A stretch of 29,113 bases of DNA from an uncultured Moraxella sp. (lineage in GTDB: Bacteria > Pseudomonadota > Gammaproteobacteria > Pseudomonadales > Moraxellaceae). A model generated the notes under the pieces. It had not been told where the DNA came from. It did not search any database and saw nothing but the letters and a program-made list of their open reading frames with translations. The first letter of the stretch is position 1, and each line of letters begins with the position of its first letter. The stretch spans positions 1-29,113 of the forward strand of contig CALTTE010000013.1 in NCBI GenBank assembly GCA_943908405.1. The letters are read 5' to 3'. A program made the translations under genes and the position numbers. Positions 14,506-23,012 of this stretch are shown one piece after another.

Positions 14506-15939
14506 ATGAAAAAATTATTCAATGTTAAAACGCTAAGTTTAGCGGTCTTATCCTTTGGTATGGTGCAATCAGTAAATGCTGCTGCACTTGACCGTTCTGG
14601 GCAAGATGTCAGTGCTTTTTTGCAACAAGGCACTTATGCTGAGGTTGGTTATAGTTATGTTAATCCGAATATTTCAGGCAACGACAATGGGGTAGTAATG
14701 GGGTCTGCCAATGACTACATTAAAGGTCGTACCACAGGTGATATTGCTCAATCCTACGGCATGTTTCGCTATGGAGTAAAAACCGACATTGACAATGTCT
14801 TTAGTGTTGGTATATTGTATGACGAGCCTTTTGGGGCAGCAGTTGAGCATAAAGGCAATAGCAATTTTGTTACAAACAGTGCTGATGCTACCCTGAATTC
14901 ATTAACTGCTGGTAGAGTGCCGTCATTACAGGTTGCCAATACACCCAATCCGCAATTTGGTGGCAAAACGTTGATTCAAGTGTCGCAAGAAGCGTTAGCA
15001 TTAAAACCATTGCTAGATAACAACACAGCAAACCCAACCCAACGTCAGCAATATCAGCAAGCCACCCAACTTTTGGCAGCGGTTGCAGTAGCACAAAATG
15101 CTAATGCCAATCAAGGTAAAGGCACCAAAGTAAATATTGATAGTAAAAATATTACAGGACTTGTGGGTGTTAAATTTGGCGACAATAACGCCATTCAGGT
15201 TTATGCTGGACCTGCAGTGCAACGTGTGTCAGGTGAGGTGCATTTACGTGGTACAGCTTACAAAGGTGCTAATGGTTATGATGCCACCATCAATCAAAGC
15301 CAAGGTTATGGCTGGGTGGCAGGAGCGGCTTACAGTATGCCTGAAATTGCTTTGCGTGCATCGTTAACTTATCGCTCTGCCATTAATCATAAAACCACGA
15401 TTGCTGAAAATTTTCCAGCACTTGGCGTGGCGGGTAGAGGTTCTCAAGCGTTTAATGTGCAATTGCCCAGTTCTTATAACTTGGATTTTCAAACAGGGGT
15501 CAATCCAACCACGCTAGTTAATGCAAAAGTACGATACGTTCCTTGGGCTCAATTTAAAATCAAACCACCGATTTATGGAGAAGCAACTCAAAGAGCCACT
15601 GGAAATGCGTTGCCTATTGTTGCTTATGATAAAAACCAATGGTCGGTTGAGGTGGGTGTGGGCAAAAAAATTAGCGATGATTTGGCGGTACTAGGTAATA
15701 TTGGTTGGGATAGCGGTGTGGGTGATCCAACTAGTACTCTAGGACCTATCAAAGATAATTATAGCTTTGGGCTTGGAGCCAAGTACAATGTAACGCCTGA
15801 GTGGGCGGTCTCTGTTGGTGGGAAATATTTGAAATTTGGTGATGCAACAGCACAACTGCCTACCAAGGAGATTGCAGGCAAATTTGGCAATAATGATGGT
15901 TTTGCAGCAGGAATTAAACTGTCTTATCAAGTTAAATAA
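14506..15939 (+). CDS. FadL/OmpP1/TodX-family outer-membrane protein
   Basis: Predicted 14-strand outer-membrane barrel for hydrophobic compounds such as long-chain fatty acids; 477 residues. It resembles Moraxella OMP E. Residues 1-24 are a signal peptide (KKLFNVKTLSLAVLSFGM..SVNA) with likely cleavage before AALDRSG. The N-terminal ALDRSGQDVSAFLQ is the typical start of the FadL plug. Repeated amphipathic strands (for example YGVKTDIDNVFSVGILYDEPFG) and a C-terminal strand ending GIKLSYQVK suit a barrel, although the last residue is Lys rather than Phe. A long Gln/Ala/Asn-rich stretch near 165-200 is probably an external loop. Start ATG 14506 is chosen because GGAG lies 6 bases upstream. 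A strong terminator follows. Confidence 0.9.
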   Translation: MKKLFNVKTLSLAVLSFGMVQSVNAAALDRSGQDVSAFLQQGTYAEVGYSYVNPNISGNDNGVVMGSANDYIKGRTTGDIAQSYGMFRYGVKTDIDNVFSVGILYDEPFGAAVEHKGNSNFVTNSADATLNSLTAGRVPSLQVANTPNPQFGGKTLIQVSQEALALKPLLDNNTANPTQRQQYQQATQLLAAVAVAQNANANQGKGTKVNIDSKNITGLVGVKFGDNNAIQVYAGPAVQRVSGEVHLRGTAYKGANGYDATINQSQGYGWVAGAAYSMPEIALRASLTYRSAINHKTTIAENFPALGVAGRGSQAFNVQLPSSYNLDFQTGVNPTTLVNAKVRYVPWAQFKIKPPIYGEATQRATGNALPIVAYDKNQWSVEVGVGKKISDDLAVLGNIGWDSGVGDPTSTLGPIKDNYSFGLGAKYNVTPEWAVSVGGKYLKFGDATAQLPTKEIAGKFGNNDGFAAGIKLSYQVK

Positions 15940-16048
15940 ATTTGATAAATAAGCTAGTATTAAATAAGTAAAACAGAGTTGTTGGTTGTTGAGTTGTTAG
16001 TTGATGATTATATAAGATTAATCCAACAATCAATTAACCCAAAAAAAT

Positions 16049-16090
16049 AACCCAATAAAAGCGGTAAAAATACCGTATTATTGGGTTTCT
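16049..16090 (+). terminator. Intrinsic terminator after the porin gene
   Basis: AACCCAATAA (16049-16058) pairs with TTATTGGGTT (16078-16087), and inside it CGGTA-AAAA-TACCG (16062-16075) forms a second perfect stem. T-rich sequence follows (TTTCTTATTTTTT). Confidence 0.85.
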
Positions 16091-16154
16091 TATTTTTTAT
16101 TTTTTATTGAATTGATTGTTGATTGTGATTGTGCTTTTTAAGCATTGACTTCAG

Positions 16155-16207
16155 TTGCTATCTTAGTCAAAAATTGATTATAATGTATAAAGATTATAAT
16201 GTATAAA
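16155..16207 (+). promoter_or_regulatory. rpe promoter region with a duplicated -10 element
   Basis: GATTATAATGTATAAA is present twice head to tail (16176-16191 and 16192-16207), exact over 16 bases. Each copy carries a perfect TATAAT (16179-16184 and 16195-16200). TTGCTA (16155-16160) is a usable -35 for the first, with an 18-base spacer. TTGATT (16174-16179) is a poorer one for the second (15 bases). Two start sites 16 bases apart are possible. Confidence 0.6.
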
Positions 16208-16271
16208 AGTATTTAACGGTTGCATCTATCAAAGCATCTTTGTTGGCAACCATTAGCGATAAGGTAATTGA

Positions 16272-16940
16272 ATGACTCCTTTTTTAATTGCACCATCTAT
16301 TTTGTCGGCAGATTTTGCTCGCTTGGGCGAAGAGGTTGCCGAGGTTTTGGCGGCAGGGGCAGACGTTGTGCATTTTGATGTGATGGACAATCATTATGTT
16401 CCCAATCTCACCTTTGGGGCAGGCGTGTGCAAAGCACTTAAAAATTATGGCATTACCGCCCCGATTGATGTGCATTTGATGGTGTCGCCTGTGGACCGTT
16501 TGATTGAGGATTTTTTGCAAGCAGGGGCGGATATCATCACCTTTCACCCTGAAGCAAGTACCCATATTGACCGAAGTTTGCAGCTAATCAAAGATGGTGG
16601 GGCAAAATGCGGTTTGGTATTCAACCCTGCTACGCCACTACACTATTTGGATTATACGCTTGACAAATTGGACCAAGTACTGGTGATGAGTGTCAATCCA
16701 GGTTTTGGCGGGCAAGCTTTTATTGATGGAACGCTAGATAAAATAAAAGCGGTTAAACAGCGTATTGATGACAGTGGGCGTGCCATTCGCTTAGAGGTTG
16801 ATGGCGGTGTAACGGTGCAAAATATTGCCGTCATTGCTAAGGCAGGGGCGGATATGTTTGTAGCGGGGTCGGCTATTTTTAATAGTGCCGATTATAAAGC
16901 AACCATCGCCGCAATGCGTGAACAGTTGGCACAGCAATGA
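16272..16940 (+). CDS. rpe: Ribulose-phosphate 3-epimerase
   Basis: Interconverts ribulose 5-phosphate and xylulose 5-phosphate in the pentose phosphate pathway; cytoplasmic TIM barrel, 222 residues, standard length. Signature blocks are IAPSILSADFARL (6-18), HFDVMDNHYVPNLTFG (34-49, with metal-binding His and Asp), DVHLMV, SVNPGFGGQAFI (about 140-151) and LEVDGGV with the second catalytic Asp, then VAGSAIF. The start follows AAGG at a normal distance. Its stop overlaps the start of the next gene by four bases (ATGA), implying an operon. Confidence 0.97.
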   Translation: MTPFLIAPSILSADFARLGEEVAEVLAAGADVVHFDVMDNHYVPNLTFGAGVCKALKNYGITAPIDVHLMVSPVDRLIEDFLQAGADIITFHPEASTHIDRSLQLIKDGGAKCGLVFNPATPLHYLDYTLDKLDQVLVMSVNPGFGGQAFIDGTLDKIKAVKQRIDDSGRAIRLEVDGGVTVQNIAVIAKAGADMFVAGSAIFNSADYKATIAAMREQLAQQ

Positions 16941-17236
16941 AATCAGCGTCGGTTGTACCGCTTGGATTAACGCTAGGGCTTGGGGTGTTTACATTTGTAC
17001 TTAGCATTGCAGGTTATGGCTTTCGCTTGTTGTTTGGTGATGACATTGCCAGTGTGTTATGGCACGCTTTGAGGGTGGTGCCTGTATTTATGCTTGGCAT
17101 TCCAATACTGATTTGTTTTGGGGCGTGGATAATGAATTATACTCAAGCCGCCAACATACAAATGCGTAATGCGTGGACGCTTGGTTGGTTGTTGTCTTGC
17201 GTTGCGATTTTGTCTATTATGGGTGTTTATAGTTAA
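16937..17236 (+). CDS. Small membrane protein of unknown function, coupled to rpe
   Basis: 99 residues, not recognised. Three hydrophobic segments lie at about 5-28, 45-65 and 78-97 (PLGLTLGLGVFTFVLSIAGY, VVPVFMLGIPILICFGAWI, LGWLLSCVAILSIMG). No signal peptide with a cleavage site is evident, so it is probably an inner-membrane protein. The ATGA overlap with the rpe stop shows translational coupling. The next small membrane gene starts 23 bases later. Nothing in the sequence ties it to sugar metabolism beyond the linkage. Confidence 0.8.
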   Translation: MKSASVVPLGLTLGLGVFTFVLSIAGYGFRLLFGDDIASVLWHALRVVPVFMLGIPILICFGAWIMNYTQAANIQMRNAWTLGWLLSCVAILSIMGVYS

Positions 17237-17259
17237 TATAAAAATAATAAAGGTGGCTA

Positions 17260-17556
17260 ATGCGACGATTATTGCAACCGTTGATACCCGATGATGTTCC
17301 AATGCCTTTGATTGCATTGCTAATTGTGGCGTGCTTGCTTGTTGGGTTATCTGGTATGCGTTATCACGGTTTGGAAGGTGTGTTACATACGCTTGAAAAT
17401 TGGCTAATAATGCTGGTGTTGTTGCCAAGCTTTACGACCCTTGTTGCGATGCCGATTCGTTGGCGAGACCCAAGTTTTGATGTTAAACTGGCTTATTATA
17501 TGGGTATGTTTGTGGCATTGCTGTTTATGCTGGGCAAGTTACGTTATTGGCGATAA
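17260..17556 (+). CDS. Second small membrane protein of the rpe operon, unknown function
   Basis: 98 residues, not recognised. Hydrophobic segments at about 15-33, 45-65 and 77-93 (MPLIALLIVACLLVGLSG, WLIMLVLLPSFTTLVAMPI, YYMGMFVALLFMLGKL) give a three-span protein with a basic end (LRYWR). AAAGGTGG lies 5 bases before the start, a strong ribosome binding site. Its size and topology resemble the preceding gene product, though I see no clear sequence similarity; the two may work as a pair. It is the last gene before a terminator. Confidence 0.8.
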   Translation: MRRLLQPLIPDDVPMPLIALLIVACLLVGLSGMRYHGLEGVLHTLENWLIMLVLLPSFTTLVAMPIRWRDPSFDVKLAYYMGMFVALLFMLGKLRYWR

Positions 17557-18029
17557 GTTGATTGTATTGATTTGATTGATATTGATATTACTGATTAACA
17601 AGCTGTTTTGTGAGTTGCTAGAAATTAAATCGCTGTTTTAATGAAATGATTGTTAAACTAAGTTGCGGTTTGGGTTTTGTATGGGTTGTTTTTGTTTTTT
17701 TAAAAACTGGCAGATTGATATTTGTCAGTTTTTATTTTGGCGGTGTGTTGGGTTTTTCGTGATTTATTTTTTTAGATTATTTTATTTAACATAATCTTTT
17801 TTTTACAATTAACAAAACAATTAATAATAATTATTAATTAATAGCAATCATCAATACAACAATTTAATAAAATATATCTTTACTAAAAAATTTGAGGCAT
17901 TAAAAGATTTGAGGTATCAAGTCATTATCAAGTCATTATAAATGGTTTGATCAAAGGTAGCCATAAACTAACTACCAATAACCAATCGGCTGATTCAATC
18001 AAGCAAATAATAGATGGGCATAAATAAAT
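17557..18029. other. Spacer between the rpe operon and glnE
   Basis: About 470 bases without a gene. It holds the rpe operon terminator (17702-17736), then a very AT-rich stretch with a 19-base perfect palindrome ATTAATAATAATTATTAAT (17820-17838). TTTACA lies at 17812-17817, and short direct repeats follow at 17891-17937 (TTTGAGG with a 17-base period, ATCAAGTCATT twice at 17916-17937). The glnE promoter is probably within 17800-18000 but cannot be fixed by eye, and no clear ribosome binding site precedes glnE. Confidence 0.6.
17702..17736 (+). terminator. Intrinsic terminator of the rpe operon
   Basis: AAAAACTGGCAG (17702-17713) pairs with TTGTCAGTTTTT (17722-17733), 12 pairs including two G-U, with an 8-base loop and a T-rich tail. 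Confidence 0.75.
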
Positions 18030-20873
18030 ATGAATGACACAATAATCATTGATGAGCGTGTATTTGATGATATAACAATTGATAAAACAACCATTGAATT
18101 ATTAGCACAGGCAAGCCCGTTTGCTTATGGGGTTTTTGTTCGTCATTTTGAGGCGATGAGCCAGTTTATCGCTGATTTTCCGTTGGCGAAACCCTTGTCT
18201 AAGCCGATGATTTTGGCATTGATTGATGACTATGCTCGTGCTAATAACACCAAGACCAACAGCACGGATATAACTGGCGATGAGCTGGCAAAGCAATTAA
18301 GGCGATTGCGTCAGCGACTGATGGTGCGGTGGATTTGGCAAGATGCCTTGGGGGTCATACCGCTTGAACGCTTAATGGCAGAATTGTCTTATTTTGCTGA
18401 TGGGGTGATAAACTTTGCCAAAGATTTTGCTTATGATGGCTTGGTGCAAAAATTTGGTGAGCCAAAAGTGTTACAAGGGCGTGTGTATCAAAAAGATGAA
18501 CTGGCGATTATTGCTATGGGTAAACTTGGGGCGATGGAGCTTAATTTATCCAGTGATATTGATTTGATTTTTGTGCATTTGGGGGCAGGGCAAACCGAAG
18601 GCAATCACACCACCAATCGCTTGATTGATAATCAAAAATTTATGGTATTGTTGGGTCAGGCAATTATAAGACTAATCAATGATGTTAGTGAAGAGGGCTT
18701 CGTTTTTCGGGTGGATATGCGTCTTAGACCTTGGGGCGATGGCAGTCCTTTGGTGATGACGCTGGCAGGGCTACAAAATTACTTGGATAAGCACGGACGC
18801 ACGTGGGAGCGGTTTGCTTGGTTAAAAGCTCGTGTGGTCAATCCAGTGAGCGATTCGTTTTTGACTGCTTTAATGACTGCCCGCAAAAACTTTGTGTTTC
18901 GTTATTATGTGGATTATAGTGCTTTTAGTGCTTTGCGTGAGATGAAAACATTGATTTTAAATCAAGTGGCTCAGCGAGAAGACAGCGACAATGTCAAATT
19001 GGGCGTGGGTGGTATTCGTGATATTGAATTTATTGCCCAAAGCTTTGCCTTGATTTATGGGGGTCGGGACAATCGGCTGACTCAAATGACTGCCTGCCTG
19101 CCTGCGTTGGCATTGCTTGGCGAGCTTGGGCTGATTGATACGACGGTTGCCGATAGGCTAAGCTTGGCGTATCATTTTTTTCGGCGATTGGAGCACGCCA
19201 TTCAAGCCCGCCACGACCAACAAACCCAAAAATTGCCCACAGGCGATGAGCGTTTGGCATTGGCAAAAACATTGGGCTTTGATGATGGTGAACAATTATA
19301 CAATCGGCTAACCGCTTATCGTCAAATGGTGCGTGTGCCTTTTGATGAATTGGTGATGAAGCGAGATTATACAGGTGCGACACTAAAAATTGATGAAGGG
19401 GCTGATAAGATCAATTTGCATCGCTATCTTGATGAAAAAACGCTAAAACAGTGGTGCGAGTTTTGGCAAGGTGAAATGGTTGATGAGCTAAGCGATGAAG
19501 CCAAACAGCGACTACAGCGAGCGTATCCTGTGATTATACACGCTTTAGTACAATTTTTGATGCAAGAGGGGCGGGGGGAATTGGTTGTGCCACGCTTGAT
19601 TGCTTTGCTTGAAGCGGTGTGTCGGCGGTCTATTTATTTGGTAATGTTGTCAGAAAATCCCAAAGCCACGATGGATTTGGTGCCAATGCTGGCGAGCAGT
19701 TCTTGGATTGCCAATGAATTGTTGGCGTACCCTGTCTTGCTTGATACCTTTTTACAAAAGCGTTATCGGCATTTGCCAAGCAAAACAGAATTGATGGCGA
19801 TTTTATCGCAATCGCTCTTGAGTGTGGCACAAGGCGATGATGAAGCGTTTTTGATGAGCTTGCGATTGTTTAAAAAAACCCAAATGCTGGCGGTGGCAAC
19901 CAGTGATGTATTAAGGCAACACCCCATTATGAAAGTATCAGACAGCTTAACGCTGATTGCTGAGGTGGTGCTTGAGTGTTGTCTTAAGCGTGCCTTTATT
20001 GAGCTTGCCCAAAAGCACGGCTATCCACTAGATTGTGATGGTAATCGCCTTGACGAGTATCATTGTGGTTTTGTGATTATTGGCTATGGCAAATTAGGTG
20101 GTATTGAGATGGGCTATGCCTCCGATTTGGACGTGGTGTTTTTGCATCGTTTATCAACCGAAGCGATGACTGATGGCAATCAACCAATCAGCGGTATGAA
20201 GTTTGCCATACGCTTGGTACAAAAAATCATCAATTATCTGGCAACCCAAACCCGAGATGGTAGGGCTTATGAGCTGGATATGCGACTTCGCCCTTCAGGC
20301 AATGCTGGGGTGATGGTGGTGGCAAGCCGTGCTTTTGCTGAGTATCAAGCCCATAAGGCGTGGGTGTGGGAGCATCAAGCACTGGTGCGAGCTCGTGGGA
20401 TTTGTGGCGATAATCAGTTATTGGCAGAATTTGACGCCATTCGTCAAGCAATTTTGGTTAAACCAAGAGATACCATTGCCTTAAAGCAAGAAATCGTGGC
20501 AATGCGACAAAAAATGTACCGAGCCATTAAGCACGACCCCACCCAATTTCATCTAAAAAAAGACGCAGGCGGGCTGATTGATATTGAATTTATGGCACAA
20601 TTTTGTGTGTTAAATTATGCTTATGCTTATCCAAAGCTTGCAATTTGGAGTGACAATATTCGTATTTTTGAGACGGTGGCCGACTATGGTATTTGGGATG
20701 AGAAGCTGTGCCAAAACCTAAATGAGCTGTATTTGTTGTTGCGAAAACGCATTCACAAAAAATCTTTATCCGAGCAAAAACCGCTGGTAGCCAATGATGA
20801 ATGGCAAGCTTATCGCCAAAAAATCATTGCCATTTGGCAGGGGCTGTTTGGTAAGCCAGATTTGATGGGTTGA
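18030..20873 (+). CDS. glnE: Bifunctional glutamine synthetase adenylyltransferase/deadenylylase
   Basis: Adds AMP to, and removes it from, glutamine synthetase in response to PII status; cytoplasmic. It is 947 residues, almost the same as E. coli GlnE (946). There are two nucleotidyltransferase domains. The N-terminal (deadenylylase) one has GKLGAMELNLSSDIDLIF near 163-180, and the C-terminal (adenylylase) one has GKLGGIEMGYASDLDVVF near 686-703. Each keeps the DxD metal motif (DID, DLD). RLRPWGDGSPL and MRLRPSGNAG follow the respective motifs. An in-frame stop lies just upstream of the ATG, limiting alternatives; no good ribosome binding site is present. It sits near ilvE and the gltIJKL operon but is not in an operon with them. 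Confidence 0.97.
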   Translation: MNDTIIIDERVFDDITIDKTTIELLAQASPFAYGVFVRHFEAMSQFIADFPLAKPLSKPMILALIDDYARANNTKTNSTDITGDELAKQLRRLRQRLMVRWIWQDALGVIPLERLMAELSYFADGVINFAKDFAYDGLVQKFGEPKVLQGRVYQKDELAIIAMGKLGAMELNLSSDIDLIFVHLGAGQTEGNHTTNRLIDNQKFMVLLGQAIIRLINDVSEEGFVFRVDMRLRPWGDGSPLVMTLAGLQNYLDKHGRTWERFAWLKARVVNPVSDSFLTALMTARKNFVFRYYVDYSAFSALREMKTLILNQVAQREDSDNVKLGVGGIRDIEFIAQSFALIYGGRDNRLTQMTACLPALALLGELGLIDTTVADRLSLAYHFFRRLEHAIQARHDQQTQKLPTGDERLALAKTLGFDDGEQLYNRLTAYRQMVRVPFDELVMKRDYTGATLKIDEGADKINLHRYLDEKTLKQWCEFWQGEMVDELSDEAKQRLQRAYPVIIHALVQFLMQEGRGELVVPRLIALLEAVCRRSIYLVMLSENPKATMDLVPMLASSSWIANELLAYPVLLDTFLQKRYRHLPSKTELMAILSQSLLSVAQGDDEAFLMSLRLFKKTQMLAVATSDVLRQHPIMKVSDSLTLIAEVVLECCLKRAFIELAQKHGYPLDCDGNRLDEYHCGFVIIGYGKLGGIEMGYASDLDVVFLHRLSTEAMTDGNQPISGMKFAIRLVQKIINYLATQTRDGRAYELDMRLRPSGNAGVMVVASRAFAEYQAHKAWVWEHQALVRARGICGDNQLLAEFDAIRQAILVKPRDTIALKQEIVAMRQKMYRAIKHDPTQFHLKKDAGGLIDIEFMAQFCVLNYAYAYPKLAIWSDNIRIFETVADYGIWDEKLCQNLNELYLLLRKRIHKKSLSEQKPLVANDEWQAYRQKIIAIWQGLFGKPDLMG

Positions 20874-20969
20874 TATTTGATCGGGGATAACATACTAACA
20901 AAACCTTGATTGACCATAAGCCGATTGGGGTTTAATGGCACAGCAAATAAAAAACCAAAGAACAAAAAC

Positions 20970-20998
20970 TTGACTTAAAATAATAGCAATGTTATAAA
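20970..20998 (+). promoter_or_regulatory. ilvE promoter (sigma-70 type)
   Basis: TTGACT (20970-20975) and TATAAA (20993-20998) are separated by exactly 17 bases, the best -35/-10 pair in the window. Transcription would start near 21005, giving a leader of about 25 bases that holds the AAGGA ribosome binding site. Confidence 0.7.
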
Positions 20999-21030
20999 AC
21001 ACTATCAATCAACAAATGTAAGGACAGATG

Positions 21031-21963
21031 ATGAGCTTAGCAACACAAGCAGGAAAACTTTGGTTTGATGGCAAATTAATTGACCAGCCAGACGCAAAAA
21101 TTCACGTTTTGACCCACAGTCTGCATTATGGTTTATCGGTATTTGAAGGGGTGCGGGCTTATCAAACCGACGATGGACGCACTGCTATTTTTCGTCTCAA
21201 AGACCATAGCGTTCGTTTGTTAAATTCTGCCAAAATTTTTATGCTCAATGTGCCTTATGAGCTAGAGACATTAATGCAAGCCCAAAAAGACGTGGTGCGT
21301 GAAAATGGCTTATCATCGGCTTATATTCGCCCGATTGTGTGGGTGGGGGCAGAAAAATTGGGCATTGCCGCCAAGGACAATACCCTTCATACCGCTGTTG
21401 CGGCGTGGCAATGGGGGGCGTATTTGGGCGAAGAGGGACTCACCAACGGCATTCGGGTTAAAACATCAAGCTATACCCATCATCACCCTAACGTAACAAT
21501 GTGTAAAGCCAAAGCGGCAAGTAATTATCCTGTGTCCATTTTGGCCAATCAAGAAGCGACCAAAAACGGCTATGATGAGGCGGTATTGATGGATACGCAA
21601 GGCTATGTTTGTCAAGGCTCTGGCGAAAATTTGTTTTTGGTCAAAGATGGTGTGCTACATACGCCAGATTTGTCAGGTGGGGCATTAGATGGTATTACAC
21701 GCCAAACCATTATAAGCTTTGCCAATGATTTGGGCATTAAAGTGATGGAACGGCGTATTACCCGCGATGAGTTTTATTTGGCTGATGAGATATTTATGAC
21801 AGGAACAGCAGCGGAGGTTACGCCCATTCGTGAATATGACGACCGTGTTATTGGCAAGGGTAAACGGGGCGAAATTACCGAGCAATTACAGCGTTTGTAT
21901 TTTGATGCAGTTAAAGGCCGTAGCGACAAATACCACCATTGGTTAAGTTTTGTTGATGAATAA
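21031..21963 (+). CDS. ilvE: Branched-chain amino-acid aminotransferase
   Basis: PLP enzyme (fold type IV) that interconverts Val, Leu and Ile with their 2-keto acids using glutamate; 310 residues, cytoplasmic. Family blocks are SLHYGLSVFEGVRAY (31-45 region), the PLP-binding Lys in CKAKAASNY at about 161, DEAVLMDTQGYVCQGSGENLF (the conserved Glu and phosphate-binding segment) and GITRQTI, then FMTGTAAEVTPI. Two adjacent ATGs exist (21028, 21031). The second is preferred because the AAGGA lies 7 bases from it and MSLATQAGKLWFDG fits family starts. It is transcribed alone from a clear promoter and ends in a hairpin. Confidence 0.95.
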   Translation: MSLATQAGKLWFDGKLIDQPDAKIHVLTHSLHYGLSVFEGVRAYQTDDGRTAIFRLKDHSVRLLNSAKIFMLNVPYELETLMQAQKDVVRENGLSSAYIRPIVWVGAEKLGIAAKDNTLHTAVAAWQWGAYLGEEGLTNGIRVKTSSYTHHHPNVTMCKAKAASNYPVSILANQEATKNGYDEAVLMDTQGYVCQGSGENLFLVKDGVLHTPDLSGGALDGITRQTIISFANDLGIKVMERRITRDEFYLADEIFMTGTAAEVTPIREYDDRVIGKGKRGEITEQLQRLYFDAVKGRSDKYHHWLSFVDE

Positions 21964-21979
21964 TAACCAATCAGATAAG

Positions 21980-22040
21980 GTGATTTGTTTGGTGAGTTGT
22001 GTCAAATAAACCAATAAAAAACAAACAAATCACAAGTTTT
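21980..22040 (+). terminator. Probable terminator after ilvE
   Basis: GTGATTTGTTTG (21980-21991) pairs perfectly with CAAACAAATCAC (22022-22033), a 12-bp stem with a 30-base loop. Only a short T4 run (AAGTTTT) follows, so termination may be partial. Confidence 0.55.
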
Positions 22041-22070
22041 CAATACAATTCAACCATTCAATGCAAAATT

Positions 22071-22079
22071 TGATATAAT
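22071..22079 (+). promoter_or_regulatory. Extended -10 very close to the start of the 22097 gene
   Basis: TGATATAAT (22071-22079) fits the extended -10 consensus. Transcription would start near 22086, only about 8-17 bases before the candidate start codons, leaving almost no leader. Confidence 0.5.
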
Positions 22080-22096
22080 GGCATTTTTTATTCGTG

Positions 22097-22810
22097 ATGG
22101 CTATGGCAGAATCTAATCAATCTGTTAATCAACAAACACCCTTGACCAAAACACCAATTACCAAAACCATCAAAGCCAATGTTGATAGACAGCTTATTGT
22201 GCTTTTGGCAATTTTTTTGGGGCTGATGGCAGTGCTATTTGGTTTTTTGGGTTATCAGCTGGGCAAAAATGTGGGCAAAAAATATGCGTTGGTAGCCACC
22301 GATTTTAGGGGTCAAAAAATCAATGCCAATGACGTTAAATCGATTTATTTGCAAAATGAGGTTTTGGCTCAAGAAAAACAAACCTTGACCCAAGAGCGGG
22401 ATATTAGCCTAAATAATCTAACGCTATTACAAGATGAATTGCGTACCCTAAGGCAACAAAATGAACAGCTGATTGCCTTAAATCAAAGCTTGAGCAAAAC
22501 GGCCAATACTGAGCCGATTCAAGTGATTGCAATGAAAATCACCAATACAACTGACAATACCTATGCTTATCGTTTTGATGTGTTGGTAGCTGACAATAGC
22601 GGTAAATCTTTAACTCCAACCTTAACCTTATTGAATCCCACCAGTTTGGTTAATGTGCCAGTCAATCAAGCACCAATGAATAATCAAGGAATTGTGGTGA
22701 TTGATGGTAGTTTTATTATGCCAGATGGTTTTCGTCCAAGTCAAATAAAGCTAACGCTTGCCATCGGTGGGCATAGCACAACCAAACTGTATAACTGGCA
22801 AAAGGCATAA
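22097..22810 (+). CDS. Single-pass membrane protein with coiled coil, unknown function
   Basis: 237 residues, not recognised with certainty. There is a cytoplasmic Thr/Gln-rich N-terminus of about 35 residues, then one membrane segment near 38-58 (LIVLLAIFLGLMAVLFGFLG). A coiled coil follows near 85-135 (NEVLAQEKQTLTQERDISL..LRTLRQQNEQLIALNQSL), and then a beta-rich C-terminal domain of about 95 residues. The layout resembles DUF6776-like proteins, but I cannot confirm it. Candidate starts are GTG 22094, ATG 22097 and ATG 22103. None has a ribosome binding site and the promoter is so close that the mRNA may be nearly leaderless. It stands alone between ilvE and clpS. Confidence 0.75.
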   Translation: MAMAESNQSVNQQTPLTKTPITKTIKANVDRQLIVLLAIFLGLMAVLFGFLGYQLGKNVGKKYALVATDFRGQKINANDVKSIYLQNEVLAQEKQTLTQERDISLNNLTLLQDELRTLRQQNEQLIALNQSLSKTANTEPIQVIAMKITNTTDNTYAYRFDVLVADNSGKSLTPTLTLLNPTSLVNVPVNQAPMNNQGIVVIDGSFIMPDGFRPSQIKLTLAIGGHSTTKLYNWQKA

Positions 22811-23012
22811 GCAGCAAAACAGAACAATTAACAAATAATTGTACAAAAAATAATTTGAATAATAAGCTGTACATTGTCAGCAATAGTAATTAAACTGTTT
22901 TATTAATTGCGATATATTGAGTGATAATAGTGATACAGATAACGATACAGTTGGCTTATTAATAGTGGCAGGCAAACAAAATTGATAGGGATATGATTGG
23001 TGGGGGTATTTG

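Larger units (their letters stand above)
15940..16271. other. Spacer between porin gene and rpe
   Basis: About 330 bases without a gene. It contains the porin terminator (16049-16090), short GTTGTT-type direct repeats before it, and the rpe promoter region with a duplicated -10 element (16155-16207). The ribosome binding site AAGG of rpe lies at 16261-16264. Confidence 0.7.

Noticed and set aside
17820..17838. 19-base AT-only palindrome upstream of glnE as a specific operator
   Set aside because: It lies in DNA of extreme AT content where such palindromes arise easily; I noted it only in the spacer description.
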